Part shown: positions 45,179-53,676 of the stretch, in pieces
Layout: each line of letters starts with the position of its first letter
Numbering within the stretch: the first letter of the stretch is position 1
Origin: JBMOUD01 sp049319665
Lineage (GTDB): Bacteria > Pseudomonadota > Gammaproteobacteria > Enterobacterales > Enterobacteriaceae
Assembly (NCBI RefSeq): GCF_049319665.1
Contig: NZ_JBMOUD010000009.1
Span: 1-64,000 of the forward strand
DNA length: 64,000 nt
Reading direction: 5' to 3'
The notes under the pieces: generated by a model
Seen by the model: only the letters and a program-made list of their open reading frames with translations
Databases searched by the model: none
What the model was told of the DNA's origin: nothing
Translations under genes and position numbers: made by a program

Positions 45179-45427
45179 GATAAAGTGGGTTTCGTTATAA
45201 CAAATACAACGTTTGACCACCCTTAACATTGTGTGGTCGACGATAATGTTTATAGCATTTCAACTATATTTAATGCCCCTTCAGAAAAACATGCTTCGTG
45301 ATTTCCAATATCTGAAATTAGTGTATTAAGTGCTGCCCGTTCCAATTTTAAAATCTTATAATTGACTCACCCTAAAATATCCTTATTTTTATAATGCCTA
45401 CTTGGGTTATAAAAAAGGATGAATACC

Positions 45428-45787
45428 ATGACATGGGAATACAGTCAAAGCACGGGGGAGTTAAAACATAATGGTCAACTTTTTAAACGAGGATATAGTG
45501 GGCATGGTTCGGGAGTAAATAATCCCGAAATGGAGTCAGTAAGTAGACAAGGCCCAATTCCCAGAGGACATTACCGCATCAGTGGAGCACATGATACGAT
45601 CACTCCAGTCACTATCATTCTTGAGCCTATTCTTGGAACTAATACTTACGGGAGAGATCAGTTCAGGATCCATGGAGGAAGAAGGGATGGTTCACAAACA
45701 GCATCAGAAGGTTGCATCATTATAGACGGGGTAAATAATCGTCAACAAATACTCAATAGTGGTGACACTATTCTGGTAGTCAGATAA
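45428..45787 (+). CDS. Tlde1-like (DUF2778) peptidoglycan-targeting toxin
   Basis: 119 residues from the ATG at 45428, which has AAGGA at 9 nt; the ATG at 45419 overlaps that site. The N-terminal pattern (MTWEYSQSTGELKHNG; RGYSGHG) and the catalytic signature His82 followed by S-E-G-C with Cys96 (RIHGG...ASEGC) are those of the Tlde1 L,D-transpeptidase-fold effectors, which cut or remodel stem peptides in the target cell periplasm. No signal peptide, consistent with delivery by type VI secretion. Its stop overlaps the next ATG. Assignment by motif; activity is inferred. Confidence 0.82.
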   Translation: MTWEYSQSTGELKHNGQLFKRGYSGHGSGVNNPEMESVSRQGPIPRGHYRISGAHDTITPVTIILEPILGTNTYGRDQFRIHGGRRDGSQTASEGCIIIDGVNNRQQILNSGDTILVVR

Positions 45788-46284
45788 TGAAAATTCTCAT
45801 CTCTATTTTTTTATTCCTTACTTTTCCAATCTTAGCCGCAACGCCAATAACTTCCGGGAAGTTAACTCAACAAATAAAAGAACGTGGTGCCAAAATAGTT
45901 ATTGCTGATTTATATAAAGGCGACGAGTCTCAATGGTCATATGTGATAAATAAAATTGGTCAAGGTGAACAAGATTGGTTACAAGTCGCCGCACTGCTAG
46001 CACCGGCTAGTGATGCCGATTCTGCTGAATCTCTGGCGACTGCTGCTGCAACGGCCATCCCACACAATCCTTCTGGTGTGCTGGCTATTTTGCAGACCGG
46101 GGTCTTGCCACTAAGCCCCGAAAATGTTTGCAGTCTACCTTTCTATAGCATCACTGAGCCAGATTTTAATAAGTACGTCGTTGACTCTATTCAGGCACTT
46201 TATAAAGTGTCCAAGAGTAAAGTCTGCATTGATATAATGGTTAATACCATCGGGCAATCAAACGGATTTGTGGAGGATAATTAG
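45787..46284 (+). CDS. Putative periplasmic immunity protein
   Basis: 165 residues. A clear signal peptide (MKILISIFLFLTFPILAA) ends at about residue 18, so the protein is periplasmic. The mature part has two late cysteines (NVCSLPF and SKVCIDI) and an Ala-rich helical centre. I recognise no named family. Position directly after a periplasm-acting toxin, overlapping it by 1 nt, argues for a cognate Tldi1-type immunity role. It also overlaps the hcp start by 1 nt. Confidence 0.75.
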   Translation: MKILISIFLFLTFPILAATPITSGKLTQQIKERGAKIVIADLYKGDESQWSYVINKIGQGEQDWLQVAALLAPASDADSAESLATAAATAIPHNPSGVLAILQTGVLPLSPENVCSLPFYSITEPDFNKYVVDSIQALYKVSKSKVCIDIMVNTIGQSNGFVEDN

Positions 46285-46769
46285 TGGCTATTCCAGTTTA
46301 TATGTTTATGCAAGATGATGGTGGAAACCTTATCAAAGGTGGCGTAGATATTCATGGGCGTGAATACAGCGTGGAAGTATTTGGCCTCCATCATAGTATC
46401 CATACCCCCACAGATAATGCTAATGGCAAACTTACTGCTAACAGGCAACACTTACCATTTTTGATTGAAAAGGAAGTCGATTCCTCATCACCTTATCTCT
46501 ACAAAGCATTAGGAACGGGGAAAATTTTGAAGCAAATAGAGTTGAAATATTATCGAATCAGTAATGCAGGTCAGGAAGTCGAATATTTTAATACCCTACT
46601 TGAAAATGCGAGAATAGTTAATCTAATGCCTGTAATGTTAGATATAAAAAATCCGCAAAAGGAAAAATTTAATCACATGGAGGTTGTTGAGATCAGATAC
46701 GAGAAAATAACCTGGCATTATCTCGACGGTAACATCAAGTACACAGACGAGTGGAAGACTCGCGCTTAA
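46284..46769 (+). CDS. hcp: Hcp-family type VI secretion tube protein
   Basis: 161 residues from GTG with GGAGG upstream. Hcp features: start AIPVYMFMQDDGG, IHGREYSVEVFGLHHSI, the DSSSPYLYKALGTGK block, and closing VEIRYEKITWHYLDGNIKYTDEW. Hcp hexamers form the inner tube and carry small effectors. No other T6SS structural gene is in the window, so this is an orphan hcp linked to an effector/immunity pair. Confidence 0.93.
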   Translation: MAIPVYMFMQDDGGNLIKGGVDIHGREYSVEVFGLHHSIHTPTDNANGKLTANRQHLPFLIEKEVDSSSPYLYKALGTGKILKQIELKYYRISNAGQEVEYFNTLLENARIVNLMPVMLDIKNPQKEKFNHMEVVEIRYEKITWHYLDGNIKYTDEWKTRA

Positions 46770-46863
46770 ACGCTTAAATTGGATATAATTCATAGCAGAC
46801 TTGGCAGCTACTAATACATATAACCAGTAACTGCCAGATCTGAGAAATGATATTTACTAAGAG

Positions 46864-47205
46864 TTAAGATTCGTTATCCTGTTTATCTTCATCTGTGCCC
46901 TCTCCTCTATCGCGGACTTTACCCCTTTTAAGCAGCATCATGAAATCCTTGAAAGGGGCGCGCAGCGGGGCAAACTGTGGATGTTTGATATTCTCAATAT
47001 AGGTCTCGGAGAACAGCTTAAGCCCAACGGCAAAAGAGATATTTTTCTCGCGACCAAACAGATCGTCACGGTTAGCCAGTTTCTCAACGATACCCAAAAT
47101 CTCATCGTGGTTTTCAGTTTCAAAAGTCAGCGTATCCTTCTCTAATGGCTGACCTTTTTTGTCTGTTAATGGCTCAACAGTAATGCGGTAACGATAACCT
47201 GCCAT
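46864..47205 (-). CDS. DUF3861-family protein
   Basis: 113 residues starting AGYRYRITVEPLTDKKGQPL. The pattern fits the DUF3861 family; function unknown. The C-terminus is charged (KRGKVRDRGEGTDEDKQDNE). It starts 5 nt after the PadR stop, so the two genes are probably co-transcribed and the product may be tied to the regulator's response. Confidence 0.8.
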   Translation of the reverse strand: MAGYRYRITVEPLTDKKGQPLEKDTLTFETENHDEILGIVEKLANRDDLFGREKNISFAVGLKLFSETYIENIKHPQFAPLRAPFKDFMMLLKRGKVRDRGEGTDEDKQDNES

Positions 47206-47210
47206 AATAC

Positions 47211-47942
47211 TTACTCCTGTGAAGTGTTAGCTGCTGATGAAGTTTGTGGTGCTGCTGACTGCGCGGCTAGCTCCGCGTCAATGGCCGCAAATTCTGCTTC
47301 AATACTTTCGACTGCTTTCAATAATGTGGCGTTAACGCGTTCAACCTGTTGTTGGCTAAGATCACCACGCATCATATTGCCGCGTAATACGCTTTTTAAG
47401 CGGTGCATTGTATCGGCGATCCCTTCCGCCAAATTACCTTCACGTTTACGTGTTGCCTGCGCCAAACGAGCAAAAATCATATCGACTGCTGATTGATGTT
47501 GAGCCAATTCAGCCTCACCGGCAGAGGTAATTTGATAGCTTTTGCGTCCATTACCAGTAGCAACGGCTTCAAGAAAATCCTGCTCTTCGAGCAACGTTAA
47601 CGTGGGATAAATCACGCCTGGGCTTGGCACATAAAGGCCGGAAGAGGCTTCTTCAATCGCTTTAATCAATTCATAACCATGGCTAGGTTTCTTAGCGACT
47701 AACGCGAGTAATACGCGGCGTAAATCGCCGTGCTCAAACAAACGGTGCAATTTATCACGACCGTGGCCGCCGCGATGTCCATCACCACGACTGCCACGTT
47801 CATGGCGCTCTCCCATTTGGTGATGGCGTCCACCACGATGCATTCTGTGATGATGGCCATGTTCATGATGTTCGTCATCAAATGGGCCGTGACCACGCTG
47901 CCCGTGGCTGCGAGAACGCAGATTGGTTAATTTTATAAACAT
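47211..47942 (-). CDS. PadR-family regulator with His-rich N-terminus (YqjI-like)
   Basis: 243 residues; ribosome site AAGGA. Residues about 10-65 are extremely His/Gly/Arg-rich (GHHHRMHRGGRHHQ), resembling the metal-binding leader of E. coli YqjI, a nickel-responsive PadR repressor, although YqjI also has cysteines there and this protein has none. Residues about 67-150 are the PadR winged helix (LVAKKPSHGYELIKAIEE; YVPSPGVIYPTLTLLEEQDFLE), then a helical dimerisation region and Ala-rich tail. Three TTTAGATATATC motifs upstream suggest autoregulation. yqjH is not adjacent. Confidence 0.88.
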   Translation of the reverse strand: MFIKLTNLRSRSHGQRGHGPFDDEHHEHGHHHRMHRGGRHHQMGERHERGSRGDGHRGGHGRDKLHRLFEHGDLRRVLLALVAKKPSHGYELIKAIEEASSGLYVPSPGVIYPTLTLLEEQDFLEAVATGNGRKSYQITSAGEAELAQHQSAVDMIFARLAQATRKREGNLAEGIADTMHRLKSVLRGNMMRGDLSQQQVERVNATLLKAVESIEAEFAAIDAELAAQSAAPQTSSAANTSQE

Positions 47943-47954
47943 AGATGTTGTCCT

Positions 47955-48042
47955 TTTAGATATATCGATTTATTTAGATATATCTAAAATAGACAAGGTG
48001 AAAAGTGTTGGCAAGAAAAAGATCGATTTAGATATATCTTTT
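47955..48042. promoter_or_regulatory. Triple operator-like array upstream of PadR gene
   Basis: TTTAGATATATC occurs three times: at 47955 (half-site, 13 nt from the start codon), at 47973-47988 as the perfect 16-bp palindrome TTTAGATATATCTAAA, and at 48027. The spacing of 18 bp then 54 bp places them over the likely promoter. Confidence 0.65.
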
Positions 48043-48065
48043 TTTCACGCTAAATTGCAGGCATA

Positions 48066-48095
48066 AAAAAAGCGCTGTGTTAACAGCGCTTTATT
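48066..48095 (-). terminator. Terminator after pgm
   Basis: On the minus strand, stem AAGCGCTGT/ACAGCGCTT with a 4-nt loop followed by TTTTTATGC, 40 nt past the pgm stop. Confidence 0.85.
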
Positions 48096-48132
48096 ATTTT
48101 AATAAGCGTTTTTAAGCAGAGGCTCTAGGCGA

Positions 48133-49776
48133 TCATTTAGCGCCAGACAGAACCTTACTCACGATCTCTACCGCTTCTTTCTCGATTTTTTCGCGATGCT
48201 CAGCCCCAAGGAAGCTCTCACAGTAGATCTTGTAGGCTTCTTCGGTTCCTGATGGACGAGCGGCAAACCAGCCGTTTTTAGTCATCACTTTCAGGCCGCC
48301 GATCGACGCGCCGTTGCCCGGTGCATTAGTCAAACGTGCAGTGATCGGGTCGCCGGCTAGAGTATCAGCGGTGACTTGTTCAGGAGACAACTTAGACAAT
48401 GCCGCTTTCTGCGCATGCGTTGCCGGAGCCTGAATGCGGTTGTAGCTTGGTGCACCAAAGCGTGCTGCCAGTTCATCGTAATGCTCTTGCGGGTTTTTAC
48501 CCGTTACTGCGGTAATTTCTGCCGCCAGCAAGCACATGATGATACCGTCTTTGTCAGTTGACCAAGGCGTGCCATCAAAGCGCAGGAAGGATGCCCCCGC
48601 GCTCTCTTCTCCGCCAAAACCAAAGCTGCCATCGAACAAACCATCAACAAACCATTTGAAACCAACCGGCACTTCCACCAGCTTACGGCCCAAATCCTCT
48701 ACCACACGGTCAATCATCGCGCTAGAAACCAGCGTTTTACCTACCGCAACATCTTTGCCCCATTGCGGGCGATGTTGGAACAGATATTGGATAGCCACCG
48801 CTAAATAGTGGTTCGGGTTCATCAAACCTTTCGGAGTAACAATACCGTGGCGGTCATAATCTGGGTCATTAGCGAAAGCTAAATCGAACTTATCACGCAG
48901 TGCCAACAGGCCCGCCATCGCAGATTCTGATGAGCAGTCCATACGGATAACGCCATCGTGGTCCAGATGCATAAAGCGGAAAGTTTGATCGAGCGAATCG
49001 TTAACCAGCGTTAAATCGAGTTTGTAGTACTCGGCAATACGCTGCCAGTAAGCAATACCTGAACCACCCAGCGGATCAACGCCGAGCTTCAAGCCTGCTT
49101 TCTGAATCGCTTTCATATCGACGATTTCGCCCAGGCTTTCAATATAAGGCTGAACTAAATCTTGTTCGATCAGATAACCGCTTTCCCACGCTTTATCCAG
49201 CGACTGACGCGCGACACCTTCTAGCTTGGCAGCGAGTAACGCATTAGCACGTTTTTCGATAACGCCGGTCAGGTCAGTATCAGCGGGTCCACCGTTGGTC
49301 GGATTATATTTAATCCCCCCATCTTCCGGCGGATTGTGTGATGGCGTAATCACGATGCCATCAGCTAATGCGCCACCTTGACGGTTATGCGTCAGGATCG
49401 CATGAGAAACAGCCGGCGTCGGTGTAAAACCATTGTCCTGCTGCACAATGACATTGACGCCATTGGCAGTCAGTACTTCCACCACAGAAATAAACGCAGG
49501 CTCAGACAGCGCATGCGTGTCTTTACCTACGTAGCAAGGCCCGGTTGTGCCCTGCTCTTTGCGCACTTCAGCAATCGCCTGAGCAATGGCTAAAATGTGG
49601 TTCTCATTGAAGCTGTGACGCCCGGCGCTACCACGGTGACCAGATGTCCCGAATTTAACGGCATGCGCGGTATTACTTGGGTCGGGTTGCAGCACATAAT
49701 ATTGCGATGTCAGCTGTGCAATATTGATCAAATCGCTTTGCTGGGCGGGTTGCCCTGCACGAGGATGATTAGCCAC
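48133..49776 (-). CDS. pgm: Pgm, phosphoglucomutase
   Basis: 547 residues from the GTG at 49776 (AGGAG at 8 nt), aligning with E. coli MAIHNRAGQPAQQSDL; a longer frame adds ten residues. Interconverts glucose 1- and 6-phosphate. The active-site phosphoserine lies in ITPSHNPPEDGG, the metal-binding loop in DPDYDRHG, the sugar loop in GGEESAGAS and the phosphate loop in RPSGTEEAYKIY. Downstream of seqA. Confidence 0.97.
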   Translation of the reverse strand: MANHPRAGQPAQQSDLINIAQLTSQYYVLQPDPSNTAHAVKFGTSGHRGSAGRHSFNENHILAIAQAIAEVRKEQGTTGPCYVGKDTHALSEPAFISVVEVLTANGVNVIVQQDNGFTPTPAVSHAILTHNRQGGALADGIVITPSHNPPEDGGIKYNPTNGGPADTDLTGVIEKRANALLAAKLEGVARQSLDKAWESGYLIEQDLVQPYIESLGEIVDMKAIQKAGLKLGVDPLGGSGIAYWQRIAEYYKLDLTLVNDSLDQTFRFMHLDHDGVIRMDCSSESAMAGLLALRDKFDLAFANDPDYDRHGIVTPKGLMNPNHYLAVAIQYLFQHRPQWGKDVAVGKTLVSSAMIDRVVEDLGRKLVEVPVGFKWFVDGLFDGSFGFGGEESAGASFLRFDGTPWSTDKDGIIMCLLAAEITAVTGKNPQEHYDELAARFGAPSYNRIQAPATHAQKAALSKLSPEQVTADTLAGDPITARLTNAPGNGASIGGLKVMTKNGWFAARPSGTEEAYKIYCESFLGAEHREKIEKEAVEIVSKVLSGAK

Positions 49777-49860
49777 TGGCACTTCTCCTGAACCCCGTTC
49801 AACCACAGCTCACGACTCTGCGTAAGCTGTAGGCGTGAACAGGCATTTGATGAAATGAAA

Positions 49861-50400
49861 TTAAATGGTTCCGCAAACTTTATCGGTCAATTCAACAGGG
49901 AACTGCATCGATTGCATGATGTGTTCGATCATGCTGCGTTTGCGACCTGTGTTGGTATTGGTAATCACCCAATATGGCGTACCTGGAACATGTTTAGGTT
50001 TGGTGTGAATACCGTTTTGCAGCAGTGTTTGTTGATCGCCAGCAAAATAGGTGCGTGTGCGGCCATGCAAAGACTCGGTCGCCACAGCAAATTCTTTAGG
50101 ATTAAGGCAATACAAGGTCGACAGAACTAACATAAAACGGTTTACCGCTTTGGTTTGCTCTGCATAATCATCAGACAGCATTAATTCACGAAGAGCTCGA
50201 ACGCGGTCGCGCTGGGTATTCGCCGCGCTCACCGGTTTTAGCTGTGTGTCAGTGCTGACAACTGGCGCAGATGACTGCACCTCTTGACCAGCAGAAAATT
50301 TCAACATGCGGCGCAGAATGTCTGATGCGCTTTCACCGATATGCTGCGTATGGCTGGCAATATAACGATAAAGTTCTTCGTCAACCTCAATAGTTTTCAT
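49861..50400 (-). CDS. seqA: SeqA, negative modulator of replication initiation
   Basis: 179 residues. The N-terminal oligomerisation domain (MKTIEVDEELYRYIASHT) and C-terminal hemimethylated-GATC-binding domain (RVRALRELMLSDDYAEQ; GTPYWVITNTNTGRKRSMI) match the family. It sequesters oriC. Its stop is 84 nt from the pgm start, the conserved seqA-pgm pair. Confidence 0.97.
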   Translation of the reverse strand: MKTIEVDEELYRYIASHTQHIGESASDILRRMLKFSAGQEVQSSAPVVSTDTQLKPVSAANTQRDRVRALRELMLSDDYAEQTKAVNRFMLVLSTLYCLNPKEFAVATESLHGRTRTYFAGDQQTLLQNGIHTKPKHVPGTPYWVITNTNTGRKRSMIEHIMQSMQFPVELTDKVCGTI

Positions 50401-50642
50401 CTTTATCCAGTACTGTTTCTACGTAATTCATTCAAAGGATTATACAAAGTAAAACGCACAAGCGAACAGATGAATTGCCTTAACAGCATAAAAAGCAGAT
50501 TAACCCTACTTTGCCGTCTTAGGCTTTATCCTCGCGTGCGTATTACCTAATCCCATTCAGGCTATGACAGAAATTTTTCCGCAACTCATGATAACCTAAT
50601 GAGATTGTTTACCTATATATAAATGTCTGGGTGAAGTTCACC

Positions 50643-51413
50643 ATGAAATTACATTTTCGTCTGCAAAAAAATGAGTCTCCAACGCCTTCTACACTGCCAA
50701 TTGTGCTGATCCATGGTCTTTTTGGCACACTCGACAACTTAGGCGTTCTCGCACGTGATTTGAAACAGCATCATGACGTGTTGCAAGTTGACCTGCGCAA
50801 TCATGGACATTCAGAACGTTCAACCGACATGTCGTATGCTGCCATGGCGCAAGATCTTTTGGAAACAATGGATACCGCTGGCATCGATAAAGCCTTAGTC
50901 ATGGGACACTCGATGGGCGGCAAGGCAGCAATGGCACTAACAGCTCTCGCGCCAGATCGGGTTGAAAAATTGGTCGTCATTGATATCGCGCCGGTGGCAT
51001 ATGCTGAACGCCGACATGATAATATTTTCAGCGCAATAAACGCAGTGACCGACGCCGGTATCCGCGATCGCCAATCGGCAGCAGCTTGTATGCGCGACAT
51101 TATTCCGGAAGAAGGCGTGATTCAGTTTCTATTAAAATCCTTCCAGCAAGGCGAATGGTTATTCAATGTGCCGGTGTTGATGGCTGAATACAGCAATATT
51201 ATCGGCTGGAAAGAACTGCCCGCCTGGCCACATCCGGCGCTGTTTATTCGCGGGGGATTATCGCCTTATGTGCAAGAGCAATATCGTGATGCCATTGCCA
51301 GCCAGTTCCCAGCTTCACGAGCCCATGTTGTCGCAGGCGCCAGTCATTGGGTACATGCAGAAAAACCAGAGGCGGTTTTACGTGCGATTCATCGCTTCAT
51401 TGATGTCGATTAA
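50643..51413 (+). CDS. ybfF: YbfF, alpha/beta-hydrolase esterase
   Basis: 256 residues from the ATG at 50643, in register with E. coli MKLNIRAQ; a GTG at 50631 is also in frame. Oxyanion HG motif in VLIHGLFGTLDNLG, nucleophile Ser in GHSMGGKAAMAL, and catalytic His in GASHWVHAEKP. Known to hydrolyse short acyl thioesters and esters; physiological substrate unclear. Divergent from seqA. Confidence 0.93.
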   Translation: MKLHFRLQKNESPTPSTLPIVLIHGLFGTLDNLGVLARDLKQHHDVLQVDLRNHGHSERSTDMSYAAMAQDLLETMDTAGIDKALVMGHSMGGKAAMALTALAPDRVEKLVVIDIAPVAYAERRHDNIFSAINAVTDAGIRDRQSAAACMRDIIPEEGVIQFLLKSFQQGEWLFNVPVLMAEYSNIIGWKELPAWPHPALFIRGGLSPYVQEQYRDAIASQFPASRAHVVAGASHWVHAEKPEAVLRAIHRFIDVD

Positions 51414-51760
51414 ACGTACAGCCATTGTTCTCATCGCTTCACTGTGGTTTGAACGCTCAAAAAAGCGGCTAAACATAACAACTTAGCTTGATATCAGCGC
51501 AGTTAGACGTTGTGAACGCCAGTGCGGCTAGGGTATGATTGCGCGCTGTAATTTTGCCGCCCCGACGGCTCTTTTGGTATGGGGCGCAGAAGCTAAATTG
51601 GTTTAGGGTTTATACCAACGTCATGCCAAGAAGCGGTTAAGCGAAAGCTACCTCGCATCTTGAAAATCGACCGGTATATCAGCCCGAAATGTGTTAACCA
51701 TCTAATCAACAGTCAGCATGCTGCCTTTTGATATAACTTCCCTAGTTGTACCGCTTACCT
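51414..51760. other. 347-bp ybfF-ybfE intergenic region
   Basis: It contains a CGCCCC/GGGGCG hairpin near 51557-51590 and a possible 68-bp miniature repeat (51611-51678). I looked for a LexA box because E. coli ybfE is LexA-controlled and found no convincing CTGT-N8-ACAG. Confidence 0.45.
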
Positions 51761-52042
51761 ATGGCAAAAGAACAACTGGACCGCACGACGATTGATCTGT
51801 TTGCTGAGGATCGCCGTCCGGGGCGTCCAAAAACGAATCCGCTTTCCCGTGATGAACAGCTCAGGATTAACAAGCGCAATCAGCTCCGCCGTGACAAAGT
51901 TAACGGTTTGCGACGCGTAGAGCTAAAAATTAATGCTGAAGCTGTTGATACACTGAACAAGTTGGCAGAACAGCGAAATATCAGTCGTAGTGAACTTATC
52001 GAAGAGTTGCTATTAGCACATCTTAGCGATTTGCATGACTAA
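51761..52042 (+). CDS. ybfE: YbfE, ribbon-helix-helix protein (LexA-regulated in E. coli)
   Basis: 93 residues from the ATG at 51761 (MAKEQLDRTTIDLF aligns with E. coli). A basic N-terminal half (RRPGRPKTNPLSRDEQLRI) leads to a C-terminal ribbon-helix-helix (VELKINAEAVDTLNKLAEQ; ISRSELIEELLL). Likely DNA-binding; targets unknown. Located upstream of fldA, as in E. coli. Confidence 0.88.
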   Translation: MAKEQLDRTTIDLFAEDRRPGRPKTNPLSRDEQLRINKRNQLRRDKVNGLRRVELKINAEAVDTLNKLAEQRNISRSELIEELLLAHLSDLHD

Positions 52043-52234
52043 TTGTTCCACCCGAAAGAGCACACAAAGGCGATAACACTTCCCTTTATTGCCCGATAAA
52101 ATGCCCTCTTATTAATCGGTGGAATGCGGGCATGTTATCTCCTTGGTGAGTTTGCTATCATCCTCCGCATGTGCCCCTGAAAAAGTAAATGACTTTGCCA
52201 GGAACTAATTAAGAACAAGAGGTTGGGTAAACTT

Positions 52235-52762
52235 ATGGCCGTAGTAGGTATCTTCTTTGGGTCCGATACAGGTAACACTGAAAACATCGCTAAAATGATC
52301 CAGAAACAATTAGGCAAAGATGTAGTGGAAGTTCACGACATCGCTAAAAGCACTAAGGAAGATCTGGAGAAGTTTGATATTTTGCTGATTGGTATACCGA
52401 CTTGGTATTACGGTGAAGCGCAGTGTGACTGGGATGACTTCTTCCCTACACTCGAAGAAATTGATTTCGAAGGTAAATTGGTCGCGTTATTTGGCTGTGG
52501 CGACCAGGAAGACTATGCGGAATACTTCTGTGATGCGATGGGCACAGTGCGCGATATTATCGAGCCACGCGGCGCCGTCATCGTTGGCCACTGGCCAACC
52601 GAAGGTTATCACTATGAAGCCTCAAAAGGTTTGGCCGATGATACTCACTTCATTGGATTAGCTATCGATGAAGACCGCCAGCCAGAATTAACCAACGAAC
52701 GTGTTGAAGCTTGGGTGAAACAAATCACCGAAGAGTTAAGTTTATCTGAAATTATCGGCTGA
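52235..52762 (+). CDS. fldA: FldA, flavodoxin I
   Basis: 175 residues from the ATG at 52235; a 4-residue longer frame is unlikely. FMN phosphate loop FFGSDTGNTEN, isoalloxazine loops PTWYYGEAQCDWDDF and FGCGDQEDYAEYFCD. Essential low-potential electron carrier for IspG/H, BioB, MetH activation and others. Sits upstream of fur. Confidence 0.97.
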   Translation: MAVVGIFFGSDTGNTENIAKMIQKQLGKDVVEVHDIAKSTKEDLEKFDILLIGIPTWYYGEAQCDWDDFFPTLEEIDFEGKLVALFGCGDQEDYAEYFCDAMGTVRDIIEPRGAVIVGHWPTEGYHYEASKGLADDTHFIGLAIDEDRQPELTNERVEAWVKQITEELSLSEIIG

Positions 52763-52781
52763 TAAGCACAGCATAAACTGA

Positions 52782-52808
52782 TTTACCCCTTAACATTTAA
52801 GGGGTAAA
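52782..52808 (+). terminator. Hairpin after fldA
   Basis: Twelve-base perfect arms TTTACCCCTTAA/TTAAGGGGTAAA around CAT, 20 nt after the stop. No T-run on the plus strand, so termination may be partial, allowing read-through to fur. Confidence 0.6.
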
Positions 52809-52997
52809 AACTATTACTGCAATTAACAATTTAACAGCAACAAAATTGTGACTTTTCCACGTATCAAGGTACACTTAGTACATCTGTTTTATCGAGTAAG
52901 TCAGTTCGGCCACCAGCATGTCTGACGTAAACGATCGTTTTTAACAGCCCACCGTTTTGCTATAGCTCGACAATCCTATAACAAAACGTTAATTTTT

Positions 52998-53069
52998 GTG
53001 CCAACCGATGCCAAAGGCTTTTGCCTCAACTTGATTAGCATAGTGACAGGACTGAATCCGCATGACTGA
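52998..53069 (+). CDS. Possible uof-like leader peptide of fur
   Basis: A 23-codon open frame from GTG at 52998 ends at a TGA inside the fur start (ATGACTGA). In E. coli the 28-codon uof leader, target of RyhB, overlaps fur in this way and ends in His-Asp, as here. No clear ribosome site is visible and the frame is open further upstream, so the start is uncertain. Confidence 0.3.
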   Translation: MPTDAKGFCLNLISIVTGLNPHD

Positions 53070-53508
53070 CAACAACACCGCACTGAAGAAAGCCGGCCTA
53101 AAAGTCACGCTTCCACGACTGAAAATTCTGGAAGTGCTGCAAGCTCCAGCTGGTCACCACGTCAGCGCGGAAGATCTTTATAAAGAACTTATTGATATGG
53201 GCGAAGAAATTGGCCTGGCAACGGTTTACCGCGTGCTGAACCAATTCGACGACGCTGGTATCGTGACTCGCCACAATTTCGAAGGTGGTAAGTCTGTATT
53301 TGAATTGACCCAGCAACATCATCACGATCACTTGATCTGCTTAGATTGTGGCCGCGTTATTGAGTTCAGAGACGAGTATATTGAAGCTCGCCAACGCGAA
53401 ATTGCCAAGAAACATGGAATTAAGCTGACTAACCATAGTCTTTATCTCTACGGTCACTGTGAACTTGGCGATTGCCGCGAAGACGACACATTGCACGGTG
53501 AAGGCTAA
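53062..53508 (+). CDS. fur: Fur, ferric uptake regulator
   Basis: 148 residues, the E. coli length. N-terminal winged helix (LKVTLPRLKILEVL; GLATVYRVLNQFDDAGIV) and C-terminal metal-binding dimerisation domain with HHHDHLICLDCGRVIEF and a second Cys pair HCELGDC. Fe(II)-Fur represses iron-uptake genes. No obvious Fur box was found in the 299 bp upstream. Confidence 0.97.
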   Translation: MTDNNTALKKAGLKVTLPRLKILEVLQAPAGHHVSAEDLYKELIDMGEEIGLATVYRVLNQFDDAGIVTRHNFEGGKSVFELTQQHHHDHLICLDCGRVIEFRDEYIEARQREIAKKHGIKLTNHSLYLYGHCELGDCREDDTLHGEG

Positions 53509-53561
53509 ATAAGATTTAAGGCAAAGTGAGAAAGAAAGTACTCGCCTAATTCTTAACAGAT

Positions 53562-53586
53562 TAACCGCTGAAAAGCGGTTTTTTTA
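53562..53586 (+). terminator. Terminator after fur
   Basis: Stem AACCGCT/AGCGGTT with small loop followed by seven T residues, about 55 nt past the fur stop. Confidence 0.9.
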
Positions 53587-53614
53587 TGCCCGTTATTTAT
53601 TCGTTATTGCCCGC

Positions 53615-53646
53615 AAAAAAACACAGGCCCGAAATTCGAGGCCTGC
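53615..53646 (-). terminator. Terminator after chitobiase gene
   Basis: On the minus strand, CAGGCC/GGCCTG stem with a 10-nt loop then TGTTTTTTT. Confidence 0.8.
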
Positions 53647-53676
53647 GTTTGTGATGATTGAAGCTAAGACCTTCGT

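Noticed and set aside
45213..45240. kdpE terminator (GACCAC/GTGGTC hairpin)
   Set aside because: Six-base stem, 12-nt AT-rich loop and no T-run; too weak to call as a terminator.
51414..51760. LexA box upstream of ybfE
   Set aside because: Expected from E. coli, but no CTGT-N8-ACAG-like palindrome was found.
52763..53061. Fur box upstream of fur
   Set aside because: No GATAATGATAATCATTATC-like palindrome was visible; only the fldA 3' hairpin stands out.
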